A stretch of 64,000 nt of DNA. Source: Vibrio cyclitrophicus. GTDB taxonomy: Bacteria; Pseudomonadota; Gammaproteobacteria; Enterobacterales; Vibrionaceae. The notes below the pieces were generated by a model. That model did no database searches, was not told the DNA's origin, and was given only the letters and a program-made list of their open reading frames with translations. Position 1 is the stretch's first letter. Every line of letters starts with the position of its first letter. The position numbers were made by a program, and so were the translations under genes. The stretch is from assembly GCA_023206055.1 (NCBI GenBank), contig CP065366.1:3472001-3536000 (forward strand). Direction: 5' to 3'. This document shows positions 56,298 through 64,000 of this stretch, piece after piece.

Positions 56298-57311
56298 CTA
56301 AGGCAATAACCAACGCGTTTTCTCTGATTTAGACACCAACCAGCTCATCCATAACGCGCCAGCTCCGCTGATCACAATCCATAATGGAATAACCCACGCA
56401 GGGTGTCCTTGGTACCAACCGAACTCTTTCATTGGCCACAAGAAAATCGGGTGCAGCAGGTAAATACCTAAACTGTGCTTACTGATAAAACCAACCACTT
56501 GATTACTCTTCTCAGACAAGCCTTCACCATAGTAACGGCATACCATGAACACCATGCTCGCTGCTAATACCGTATTCAACGTCTTGTAAGATAACCAACG
56601 CCCTACCGTGTACTCTTCTGCCACCAAGCTTGCATCAACCACCATATAAACAGTGGTTAGTAACGCTAGCCCACCCAGTAACACACTCACGCCAACTGTC
56701 ATCTTGTTAAGTGGCACAATCTTATACAGCAAGTAACCCAATGGTAAGTAACCAGTGTACAACCACAGTTCGTGGCTCCAAGGGCCATCGATTTTCAGTA
56801 GGAACAGTAATGTTGTGAACAACCATACAGCCGTAAAAGCATAGACCGATCTATCACCGTACTTTCTGACCATGATCTGCAAGAACGGAATCACAAAGTA
56901 GAGCGGGATGAAGTAATAGAAGAAACCAAGGTGGTAATAGGTGTAATGATGGTAGCTATTGAGCAACACGTCCCAACTGACATCAGCATCAAAACCCATC
57001 GCAGACCAACCAGATAGGTAGGTATAGAAAAGCGACCAAACAATGAAAGGTATCAGTACCTTACCCAGACGGCGCTTGAGGTAGTATTTGGCGTCAAACG
57101 GGCGCTGATCACTCAGCATCAGTGCGCCAGTAATCAAGATGAACACAGGTACTGCCCAGCGGCTAAAACCGTTCACCGTAATGGCAGTCAGCCACTCACC
57201 AAAAGGAATGGTACCCAATTCATTGCGATAAGGCGCCAAAACATGAATCGCGATAACCGCTACGGCCGCGACACATCGTGCCAAATCAAAAAAGAGAATT
57301 CGCTGCTTCAT
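56298..57311 (-). CDS. Acyltransferase 3 family membrane protein (O-acetyltransferase type)
   Basis: 337 residues with about ten transmembrane helices. N-terminal RILFFDLARCVAAVAVIAIH with the family histidine, then FSRWAVPVFILITGALM and RRLGKVLIPFIVWSLFY match the acyltransferase 3 family and are closest in feel to WecH-like O-acetyltransferases of surface polysaccharide. The substrate is unknown. No polysaccharide genes are nearby. Confidence 0.87.
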   Translation of the reverse strand: MKQRILFFDLARCVAAVAVIAIHVLAPYRNELGTIPFGEWLTAITVNGFSRWAVPVFILITGALMLSDQRPFDAKYYLKRRLGKVLIPFIVWSLFYTYLSGWSAMGFDADVSWDVLLNSYHHYTYYHLGFFYYFIPLYFVIPFLQIMVRKYGDRSVYAFTAVWLFTTLLFLLKIDGPWSHELWLYTGYLPLGYLLYKIVPLNKMTVGVSVLLGGLALLTTVYMVVDASLVAEEYTVGRWLSYKTLNTVLAASMVFMVCRYYGEGLSEKSNQVVGFISKHSLGIYLLHPIFLWPMKEFGWYQGHPAWVIPLWIVISGAGALWMSWLVSKSEKTRWLLP

Positions 57312-57464
57312 GTAAATGCCTGATTAATATTCAATCATTCTACTATAGCAATAAAAAAGCTGGCCGGAATAAATACCAAGTCAGCTTAGTGTTAAAGGAG
57401 ATGCTTATCGCGAATTTAGCTCATATGGCTCTAGGTTATGCGACTTTAACTCTACAAACGAGTC

Positions 57465-58685
57465 TCATGCCGCTGAGATTTGCGCTACTTTAGGTAAACG
57501 CAGAGAGATCACCGTCGTTATCGCTAAGAATGCAAAGGAAACCCACAGACACGCAGACAAGCCTGCCATTTGGAATACCAAACCCGACAATATCGTGCCA
57601 ATCAAACGGCCCATCGCGTTTGCCATGTAGTAGAAACCGACATCAAGAGAAACGCCATCGCCTTTCGCATAACTCACAATCAAATATGAGTGAAGTGATG
57701 AGTTCACCGCAAAGATGGCACCAAATACCATCAAACCACCCACGATAACGAGCTCTGGTTGCCAACCAATCTGTACCGCATAAGCAATACCAGCGGTCAC
57801 AATAGCCAACGCACCCGCCCATAATAGCGCTGCATGTCCATCAGGCACCTTGCCTTGAGCTTTACCAGTAATCTTAGGTGCAATGCCCTGCACAAAGCCA
57901 TATGCGATAGTCCAAGCCGCTAAGAAACCACCAACCCATGAGTGATCCCAACCAAACACACTGCCTAGGTAAATCGGCAAAGCAATCACAAACCACACAT
58001 CACGAGCACCAAACAGGAACATACGCGCAGCCGACAAAATATTGATGGATTCAGACTTAGAGAAAATCTGTTTGAACTTGGGTTTGGTTTTCGCTTTACC
58101 CATGTTCGCTTCTAAGCTCACCAAACTGCCAATGAAGACCAATGTCAGCACAGCAGCCATCGCTAGCACTGCGTATTGGAAACCAATCGTCGAAAGCAGT
58201 AAGCCACCGATAAAGAACCCAGCACCTTTCAGTGCATTTTTAGATCCGGTTAGAATCGCAATCCACTTATAAAGCGCGCCTTGCTGTTCATCAGGGACTA
58301 AAGTTTTGATTGAGCTCTTGGCACTCATCTTATTGAGATCTTTAGCGATACCAGACAACGCCTGCGCAGCCATCACCCAAGGGATGGTCAACATTGCGCT
58401 TGGCACCGCGAGCATACCCAAAGCGACAACTTGCATGCCTAAGCCGATGTTCATGGTCTTATTGAGGCCAAGACGAGCCCCTAACCAGCCACCAATTAGG
58501 TTAGTCACCACACCAAAGAATTCATAGAAAAGGAACAGTGAGGCGATTTCTAACGAACTGTAACCAAGGTCGTAAAAATACAGAACCACCAGCATGCGAA
58601 GTGCACCATCAGTAATGGTGAAGTTCCAGTAGTTAAAAGTCACCAACATGTATTGGCGAACGCTCTTACTTAGATTTGAAAACAT
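57465..58685 (-). CDS. arsJ: Organoarsenical efflux transporter ArsJ (MFS)
   Basis: A 406-residue major-facilitator protein with 12 predicted helices. ArsJ exports 1-arseno-3-phosphoglycerate, the unstable product that GAPDH makes from arsenate. The N-terminal stretch YMLVTFNYWNFTITDGALRM is characteristic of ArsJ, and the GAPDH gene and ArsR regulator in the same operon strengthen the call. It is the last gene of the operon; a 10-base-pair stem-loop separates it from the phosphatase gene. Confidence 0.92.
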   Translation of the reverse strand: MFSNLSKSVRQYMLVTFNYWNFTITDGALRMLVVLYFYDLGYSSLEIASLFLFYEFFGVVTNLIGGWLGARLGLNKTMNIGLGMQVVALGMLAVPSAMLTIPWVMAAQALSGIAKDLNKMSAKSSIKTLVPDEQQGALYKWIAILTGSKNALKGAGFFIGGLLLSTIGFQYAVLAMAAVLTLVFIGSLVSLEANMGKAKTKPKFKQIFSKSESINILSAARMFLFGARDVWFVIALPIYLGSVFGWDHSWVGGFLAAWTIAYGFVQGIAPKITGKAQGKVPDGHAALLWAGALAIVTAGIAYAVQIGWQPELVIVGGLMVFGAIFAVNSSLHSYLIVSYAKGDGVSLDVGFYYMANAMGRLIGTILSGLVFQMAGLSACLWVSFAFLAITTVISLRLPKVAQISAA

Positions 58686-58713
58686 AACGCTATCTCTGCA
58701 ATCTAAACAAAAA

Positions 58714-58760
58714 GAGCTTTTGGATCATGATAAGTTCAACACTCCAGATACCAAAAGCTC
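58714..58760 (-). other. Stem-loop between the phosphatase and arsJ genes
   Basis: GAGCTTTTGG at 58714-58723 pairs perfectly with CCAAAAGCTC at 58751-58760 across a 27-base loop. There is no clear T run on the minus strand, so it may mark mRNA processing or a partial terminator rather than the operon end. Confidence 0.45.
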
Positions 58761-58782
58761 CTTGTATAACAACAATGGCTTA

Positions 58783-59274
58783 TTAGCTGTTCGCTACGCC
58801 ATTAATGTACTCAACCTGAATGGCTTTAGTAAATGCGCCCGGACGAAGTGATTGTACTTCTTGAACAATCTTGCTCAGATCCCAGTTCTTTTCTAGCAAT
58901 AGGTGTGCAGCGAGTAAACCAGTGCGACCAGAGCCGCCCATGCAGTGCATCGCAACCTTGCCGCCGTTATCAACGATGTTATGTAGCTCAGGGCTAGCCG
59001 CTTGCCACTTCGCAGCAAAATCAGCACCCGGCGCACAATCGTCTTCGATCTCGATTTGGAACCACTGCATGCCTAGTGCATGTGTCTTTTCGCCAAGTGC
59101 CGCCACGTCTTTGCTTGCAAGCTCATGGTCATCAAGTGCTGTCACGATAGCTTTAACGCCTTGCTCTTTTAGCTGAGCCAGTGATGCATCAAGCGTTGCT
59201 TCTTTTGTACCTGGGCATGGAGTCAGGATTAGCGCACCTTGCTCTAGGTCTAGTTGCCATGTTGGATGTGTCAT
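58783..59274 (-). CDS. Dual-specificity/CDKN3-type phosphatase of the ars operon
   Basis: 163 residues with the cysteine phosphatase signature HCMGGSGRTG (Cys111, Arg117), fitting CX5R, and an upstream general-acid loop region EDDCAPGADF. Annotated relatives are called cyclin-dependent kinase inhibitor 3 family. Its place between GAPDH and arsJ suggests a role in arsenate handling, but I know of no proof. It might act as an arsenate reductase-like enzyme or on sugar phosphates; both are guesses. Confidence 0.83.
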   Translation of the reverse strand: MTHPTWQLDLEQGALILTPCPGTKEATLDASLAQLKEQGVKAIVTALDDHELASKDVAALGEKTHALGMQWFQIEIEDDCAPGADFAAKWQAASPELHNIVDNGGKVAMHCMGGSGRTGLLAAHLLLEKNWDLSKIVQEVQSLRPGAFTKAIQVEYINGVANS

Positions 59275-59315
59275 TGTGTAATCTCCAGATTCTACTATTT
59301 CTTAAGTACGCAGGC

Positions 59316-60317
59316 TTATGCTAAACCGACAGTGCGAACTAACTCAGCGGTACGTGTCGCGTAACCCATCTCGTTATCGTACCAAGCGTAGATCTTAACC
59401 ATGCGCTTACCTACCAACATCGTTGATAGTGCATCCACGATGGTTGAGCGTTGGTCACCTTTGTAATCGATAGAAACCAGCGGACGCTCTTCAAAGCCAA
59501 GAATACCTTTTAGTTCATTCTCAGACGCTTCTTTTAGCATCGCGTTAACTTCTTCTACTGTTGTGTCTTGCTTCACTTCGAAGATGATGTCAGTCAGAGA
59601 AGCGTTCGCTAGTGGAACACGAACCGCGTGGCCGTTAATGCGGTTTTCAAGCTCTGGGAAGATCTCAACAATCGCTTTAGCACTACCCGTTGTTGTTGGG
59701 ATAAGGCTCATGCCACATGCACGTGCACGGCGTAAGTCTTTGTGGGGCGCATCAAGGATCGTTTGCGTGTTGGTTAGATCGTGAATCGTGGTAAAGGCTG
59801 CATTCTCGATACCGAGCTTCTCGTTGATAACTTTAACCACTGGCGCGAGACAGTTGGTTGTACAAGACGCTGCCGTTACGATTTTGTGTACTGCCGGGTC
59901 GAAGATAGCGTCATTCACACCAACAACGATGTTTGCGATGCCTTCTTCTTTCACTGGCGCCGATACCACAACACGTTTCACGCCCTGCTCTAGATATTTG
60001 TTTAAGAAAGATGTCTTACGGTGAACACCCGTCGCTTCAATCACCACATCACAGCCAGACCAATCGATCGCATCAATGTCGCGCTCTTGTGTGGTCTTGA
60101 TGCGCTGGCCATTGATGATCATCTCATCGCCTTCTGCAGTTACTTCGTGGTGAAAGCGACCTTGAACTGAATCGAACTCTAGAAGATGTGCTAACGTTGC
60201 GGTATCGCCCGCTACATCATTAATTTGTACAAACTCTAGCTCTGCCCAATCGAATGCTGCGCGAAGTGCTAGACGGCCAATACGACCAAAACCATTGATA
60301 CCTACTTTAACTGTCAT
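59316..60317 (-). CDS. ArsJ-associated glyceraldehyde-3-phosphate dehydrogenase
   Basis: 333 residues, a full GAPDH: NAD-binding INGFGRIGRLALRA at the N-terminus, catalytic Cys152 in ASCTTNCLAP and YDNEMGYATRT near the end. GAPDH can use arsenate in place of phosphate to give 1-arseno-3-phosphoglycerate, which ArsJ exports. Placement right after arsR, 41 bases downstream, marks it as the resistance copy rather than the glycolytic one, which is expected elsewhere. Confidence 0.92.
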   Translation of the reverse strand: MTVKVGINGFGRIGRLALRAAFDWAELEFVQINDVAGDTATLAHLLEFDSVQGRFHHEVTAEGDEMIINGQRIKTTQERDIDAIDWSGCDVVIEATGVHRKTSFLNKYLEQGVKRVVVSAPVKEEGIANIVVGVNDAIFDPAVHKIVTAASCTTNCLAPVVKVINEKLGIENAAFTTIHDLTNTQTILDAPHKDLRRARACGMSLIPTTTGSAKAIVEIFPELENRINGHAVRVPLANASLTDIIFEVKQDTTVEEVNAMLKEASENELKGILGFEERPLVSIDYKGDQRSTIVDALSTMLVGKRMVKIYAWYDNEMGYATRTAELVRTVGLA

Positions 60318-60358
60318 TGTGTGTTCTCTCAGTCAGTGGTGAATCTAAAAATATTCAA

Positions 60359-60700
60359 TTAAACGCAACATTGAGGGCGTAAAGTTATTGCTTCTAAACG
60401 CTCAGTGTCTTGTTGATATTCAGTTTTCAAACAGTTCGATGCGATAAGGTCATCAATTAACTTTAGCATCCAACCTGGTAAATCTTGTGACAGGCGGTAA
60501 AACACCCACTGCCCTTGGCGAACGTCTGTCAAAATGCCGTTTGAGCGCAACTGCGCAAGGTGGCGAGAAACCTTTGGCTGACTTTCTTGTAATGCCTGAG
60601 TCAACTCACCAACAGAAAGGCACTCTTGGCGCACAATCAACATTAAGCAACGCACTCGCGTTTCATCAGACAGTAATTTAAAAAATTGGTGAGGAAGCAT
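60359..60700 (-). CDS. arsR: ArsR/SmtB-family repressor of the ars operon
   Basis: 113 residues with a winged helix-turn-helix (LSVGELTQALQESQPKVSRHLAQL) followed by the beta wing. Instead of the ELCVCDL As(III) site of E. coli ArsR it has one cysteine (Cys27) before LSVGEL, plus Cys18, Cys90 and a terminal Cys111-Cys112 pair. It is the first gene of the arsR-GAPDH-phosphatase-arsJ operon and probably represses it until arsenic binds. Confidence 0.9.
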   Translation of the reverse strand: MLPHQFFKLLSDETRVRCLMLIVRQECLSVGELTQALQESQPKVSRHLAQLRSNGILTDVRQGQWVFYRLSQDLPGWMLKLIDDLIASNCLKTEYQQDTERLEAITLRPQCCV

Positions 60701-60708
60701 AATTACAT

Positions 60709-60736
60709 ACTCATATATGGATATGCGTATATATTA
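60709..60736 (-). promoter_or_regulatory. Probable ArsR operator and ars promoter
   Basis: An A/T-rich imperfect dyad (ATATAT at both ends of ATATATGGATATGCGTATAT) directly upstream of the arsR start. ArsR proteins bind such dyads over their own promoters. Confidence 0.5.
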
Positions 60737-60746
60737 GTTATAAAAA

Positions 60747-60768
60747 AACGCACGTCAAGGCGTGCGTT
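60747..60768 (-). terminator. Intrinsic terminator of the EAL-HDOD gene
   Basis: AAACGCACG, loop, CGTGCGTTTTTTT on the minus strand, between the EAL-HDOD gene and arsR. Confidence 0.87.
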
Positions 60769-60799
60769 TCAATTGTAATAAAAGTTTAACGAAAGGAAA

Positions 60800-62020
60800 T
60801 CAGAGCTGATTAGTCACGGTATGGCTCCAACGTCGAGCTTCGGTGAGCTCCGTTCTTACCTGTTCCACACTTAAACCTAAGTCGGCACAGTGTTCATCAA
60901 TCTGCTGCCAGTCAGCGTGTTCAAAGCTCTCTTCAAGTGCTAACAAGGTGCCATAAGGCCCTTCTCTACGCAGCAAAGCGACCTTAATACTTTTGCACAA
61001 CGGTAATTGCTCTACGAGGTTCTCAAGTGACAGGTCGAGCAATGCATCCAGCAACGAGAACAAACCAATCATAAAGGCTTGCTCGGTATGTCCTTCAAAT
61101 GCCTGATAACGAGACATACGCTGGCAAAACTGTGCACGCTGCAAAGACAAACCATACAACTCTTTCGGTTTTTTATCCGAGACGTAAGACGCCACCGCCA
61201 GCGAGACAAACATTTTCAGTTTCTCTTGCCCTAGATACACCAAAGCCTGACGGAATGAAGAGATGGTCACCTCTAGACGAGGCGACATGGTGTTCACAAA
61301 GCGCAGTAGCTTATAAGACAAGGCGACATCTTTCGCGACGATGCTCTCGACACGCTGAAAGTCGACATCTGGCTTGCACACTTCCTGGAACAGTTCCATG
61401 GCAATCACTTGCTCTGGGCTAATGTACTTAGTCTTGATGATTTCCGGCTTGCTAAAGAAATAGCCTTGGAAGAACTTAAAGCCCGCCTCTTTTGCTTGCT
61501 GGTACTCTTGTTCGGTTTCGACTCGTTCAGCAAGAAAGCTAAATTTCTTCCCTTGATGCGCCCTAACCAAATCACACGCCTCATCTAAGCCCATCTGCAT
61601 GATATCGAGCTTAACAATATGCGTATATCTGAGGAAACGTTCCCATTCTGGCGTCGAAGTAAAGTCATCTAGGGCGATCATGTAGCCCGCTTGGTAAAGA
61701 TCTTTAACGGCTTCTAATAACTCGTCGGTCGGTTGGCAGGTTTCAAGGATCTCAACCACCACCTTGTCTTTCGGCAAGCTCAAGGGCAACCTACGAATTA
61801 GGCTTTGATATGGGAAGTTAATAAAGCAGCGTGAAGAAGGGATCGAAGGGTTAAGCCCAACCGACAAGAAGTTCTCAACAATCAGACGATACGTTGCTCT
61901 GTTAGACTCAATATGCGCTGGATAGGCATTCCTTTCTCCGTCACGAAACAGCAACTCATAACCAAGCGTGTTCTTGTTACGATTTAAGATAGGTTGTCGA
62001 GCAACGTAGGTAGCGGTCAT
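60800..62020 (-). CDS. EAL and HDOD domain signalling protein
   Basis: 406 residues. The N-terminal EAL-like domain (about 1-200) starts VARQPILNRNKNTLGYELLF, where the signature reads ELL, and keeps LDDF, VKLD and FFQGYFFSKP. The HDOD domain (about 210-400) includes YKLLRFVNT and FRQALVYLGQEKLK. Proteins of this layout are found in vibrios and some act as cyclic di-GMP phosphodiesterases or as inactive regulators of motility. Whether this one is catalytic is uncertain. It is a single gene with its own terminator. Confidence 0.88.
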   Translation of the reverse strand: MTATYVARQPILNRNKNTLGYELLFRDGERNAYPAHIESNRATYRLIVENFLSVGLNPSIPSSRCFINFPYQSLIRRLPLSLPKDKVVVEILETCQPTDELLEAVKDLYQAGYMIALDDFTSTPEWERFLRYTHIVKLDIMQMGLDEACDLVRAHQGKKFSFLAERVETEQEYQQAKEAGFKFFQGYFFSKPEIIKTKYISPEQVIAMELFQEVCKPDVDFQRVESIVAKDVALSYKLLRFVNTMSPRLEVTISSFRQALVYLGQEKLKMFVSLAVASYVSDKKPKELYGLSLQRAQFCQRMSRYQAFEGHTEQAFMIGLFSLLDALLDLSLENLVEQLPLCKSIKVALLRREGPYGTLLALEESFEHADWQQIDEHCADLGLSVEQVRTELTEARRWSHTVTNQL

Positions 62021-62065
62021 TTCTTGATAACTCTAATTGGTTTAACTATAACTCTATTGCTTTGA

Positions 62066-62689
62066 TTAGGCTTTGGCGGCAGCCAGCAATGCGCCGCAGC
62101 CCATGAACATACCACCAAAGATTTTATTTATCTTACCCATTATGCGATCTGAACGAATAAAACGTCCCATTTGTGAAGCTAATGAGGTATAGCCCAACAT
62201 AACAACGCTATCAATGAATATCGTTGTAACACCGAGCACCAACAGTTGCGGTGCTTGCGGCTGTGTTGGATCGATAAATTGAGGGAACAGTGCCACCAAA
62301 AACACGATAGATTTTGGGTTAGTCAGGTTAATCAGCACCGCATTTCTAAGCAGCTTACCACTCGATAACATCGAGTTTTCTTGTGAAGCCACTAAGCTAG
62401 AGTTGTCACGCCACTTTTGAATACCCAACCAAAGAAGGTAAACCACGCCCACCCATTTGATGATGGTGAACGCCAACGCGGATTGAGCCACTAATGCACC
62501 AATGCCCGCACCCACCAGCATGATGTGGAATGCAAGACCGAGCTGTAAGCCTGCGATCGACGCGAGTGACTTCTTAGTGCCATAACTTAGCCCATTACTA
62601 ATTGAGTTAACGGTGCCTGAACCCGGAGCCAAACTAAACAATATCGCCGTGACGACATAAGCAAGCCAAACATGAGTATCCATTTGCAT
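62066..62689 (-). CDS. rhtB: Homoserine/homoserine lactone efflux protein RhtB
   Basis: A LysE-family exporter of 207 residues with six hydrophobic helices. The N-terminal segment LFSLAPGSGTVNSISNGLSY and LTNPKSIVFLVALFPQFI match E. coli RhtB along the whole length. The neighbours pldB and a yigL-type gene reproduce the E. coli rhtB-pldB-yigL order, which supports the assignment over other LysE members. It is divergent from pldB. The second ATG (62683) may be the true start. Confidence 0.9.
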   Translation of the reverse strand: MQMDTHVWLAYVVTAILFSLAPGSGTVNSISNGLSYGTKKSLASIAGLQLGLAFHIMLVGAGIGALVAQSALAFTIIKWVGVVYLLWLGIQKWRDNSSLVASQENSMLSSGKLLRNAVLINLTNPKSIVFLVALFPQFIDPTQPQAPQLLVLGVTTIFIDSVVMLGYTSLASQMGRFIRSDRIMGKINKIFGGMFMGCGALLAAAKA

Positions 62690-62764
62690 TTCCTTACTAG
62701 TTCTTTAATCTAACAACATTAGTAGCAATAAAGCTCTCACACGCATCAGTTCAGGTAATTTCCC

Positions 62765-63745
62765 ATGGAAAACCACAGCGGCGCCCCGATTTCGTACACG
62801 CAAGAACCTCAATTCGAGCAAGCGATTAAACACCCGATCCCCACCCTTTGGCAACAACGAAAAGATGGGTATGTAACAACATCCGGTAAAAAGAAGCTGT
62901 ACTGGTGTAGCCTGACTTCAGAGACACACAACAAGGCGATTGTTATTTCAAATGGCCGCATTGAGTGCTGCCAAAAATACCAAGAACTCTTTTATGATTT
63001 CTATCAACAAGGCTATGACGTTTATTCATTTGACCACCAAGGTCAAGGCCAGTCTGAACGTATGGTAACAGACTCTGACATTGGTCACATTCATGAGTTT
63101 GATGATTATGCATCTGACATGTCTGACGTCATTGCCAGTTTTGATCTCAGTAAGTATTCCAATCGCTACCTGCTCGCGCATTCAATGGGCAGCACCATAG
63201 CCACTCGCTACCTACAAACCCATCCAAACCACCCATTTGATAAGGTGGCTCTGTGCGCTCCGATGTTTGGTATCAATACCGAGTGGTATCTCAAACCTAT
63301 CGCGATGATCGTTGGGCAAGTGCTCACCGCTTTTTATGCCAAGCCAACTTACGCGCCGGGTCAGCAAGCGTATTACTCGAAGCCTTTTGAAAACAACTTA
63401 CTGAGCCACAGTAAGGTTCGCTATCAGTGGTTCCGTTGCTTGTATGACGAGTCTCCCTCTTTGCAGGTGGGTGGACCAAGCACGCGTTGGGTGTGGCAAG
63501 GGTTAATGGCCGCCAAGCAAGCGATTCAACAAACTCGTCAAATCAAAATTCCTCTGCTATTGATTCAAGCTGGGGAAGAGAAGATTGTCAGTAACGATGC
63601 TCAAGTGAAGTTCATCAACAAGCTGAAGAAAACCAACTCGGATTGCCAGTTTAAGTTGGTTGAGGGTTCTAGGCATGAGGTGTTGTTTGAGCAAGATGAA
63701 TATCGCAATCAAACACTGGATGCGATCAATCAGTTTTTTGCCTAG
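62765..63745 (+). CDS. pldB: Lysophospholipase L2
   Basis: A 326-residue alpha/beta hydrolase that removes the acyl chain from lysophospholipids at the inner membrane. The nucleophile motif is LLAHSMGSTIA, with the serine in AHSMGS. FDHQGQGQSERM is the family loop, and the histidine is in EGSRHEVLFEQ. No signal peptide is seen, in line with PldB. It is followed 182 bases later by a HAD phosphatase gene. Confidence 0.93.
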   Translation: MENHSGAPISYTQEPQFEQAIKHPIPTLWQQRKDGYVTTSGKKKLYWCSLTSETHNKAIVISNGRIECCQKYQELFYDFYQQGYDVYSFDHQGQGQSERMVTDSDIGHIHEFDDYASDMSDVIASFDLSKYSNRYLLAHSMGSTIATRYLQTHPNHPFDKVALCAPMFGINTEWYLKPIAMIVGQVLTAFYAKPTYAPGQQAYYSKPFENNLLSHSKVRYQWFRCLYDESPSLQVGGPSTRWVWQGLMAAKQAIQQTRQIKIPLLLIQAGEEKIVSNDAQVKFINKLKKTNSDCQFKLVEGSRHEVLFEQDEYRNQTLDAINQFFA

Positions 63746-63927
63746 AGCTAACACGTGAAGCAATCTATCAAGAAGATAAGCGCTAAAGAGGAAGAGAAGT
63801 AAGTGAGCTTTGCCCTCTTTTCTTGCATGAATTTGGCATACAATTTCTACCTAGAGATATTGTAGTTAAAACGATTCTAGCGCTGGCTAGCGTCAATATT
63901 GGTTAAGCATTTTGCAATGAGGGTTAA

Positions 63928-64000
63928 ATGAGTATTCCTGCACTAAAAGATTCCGTGAAAATTGTTGCCTCTGATCTAGATGGTACGCTTTTGGCTCCCA
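63928..64000 (+). CDS. Cof-type HAD hydrolase, N-terminal part (YigL-like)
   Basis: The first 24 codons of a gene that leaves the window: MSIPALKDSVKIVASDLDGT, continuing into the usual LL of HAD motif I (DLDGT). A GAGGG site precedes the ATG. Position after pldB fits the pyridoxal phosphate phosphatase yigL of E. coli, but so little sequence is present that only the HAD assignment is firm. Confidence 0.8.
   Translation, partial: MSIPALKDSVKIVASDLDGTLLAP

Noticed and set aside
57465..60736. Ars region as a genomic island with mobility genes
   Set aside because: No integrase, att repeat or IS is seen at its ends; transfer cannot be argued from this window alone.

Overview
The window is chromosomal DNA of a Vibrio, most likely of the Splendidus type. 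The evidence is the gene order (thrU-tyrU-glyT-thrT-tufB-secE-nusG-rplKAJ; murI-btuB-trmA-yijD-fabR-sthA; ubiCA-plsB-dgkA-lexA-dinF; ftsYEX-rpoH), the vibrio-type 16S/23S intergenic spacers, and the moderate GC content. The species call is an impression from the protein sequences, not an alignment.

Layout. 1-4.9 kb (minus strand): a four-tRNA cluster, tuf, secE, nusG, rplK, rplA and the start of rplJ. 5.1-10 kb: coaA, birA, murB, a GNAT acetyltransferase and pssA, followed by an 8-bp tandem repeat of nearly 22 copies. 10.3-27.4 kb: three complete rRNA operons in tandem, all on the minus strand, each with a different 16S-23S spacer (Glu-Lys-Val tRNAs, Ile-Ala tRNAs, and no tRNA). 27.6-38.3 kb: a membrane-anchored RRM protein, murI, a PP-loop ATPase, btuB with a cobalamin riboswitch, trmA, yijD-fabR, sthA, dinF and a methyltransferase behind a Fur-like box. 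38.4-45.5 kb: lexA with two SOS boxes, dgkA, plsB, ubiA/ubiC, an orphan FliL-like protein, glpG and glpE. 45.9-51 kb: rpoH, ftsX, ftsE, ftsY, rsmD and a DUF1145 gene. 51.1-52.6 kb: a complete IS4-family element inserted in what was an intrinsic terminator. 52.6-57.3 kb: marC-like, yecH-like and yhhN-like genes, an unusual 0.9-kb region with small ORFs, a HEPN-like membrane protein, a DUF2500 protein and an acyltransferase. 57.5-60.7 kb: an arsenate-detoxification operon (arsR, GAPDH, phosphatase, arsJ). 60.8-64 kb: an EAL-HDOD protein, rhtB, pldB and the start of a HAD phosphatase gene.

Most of the window is core growth machinery: translation, envelope lipid and peptidoglycan synthesis, SOS and heat-shock control. 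The accessory content is the IS element, the ars operon, the VNTR and the A/C-rich region with small ORFs at 54.4-55.3 kb. That region is the best candidate for something undescribed: a 30-codon ORF, about 420 bases of C-rich, G-poor DNA, then a promoter, a 26-codon ORF with a good ribosome site, and a strong terminator.
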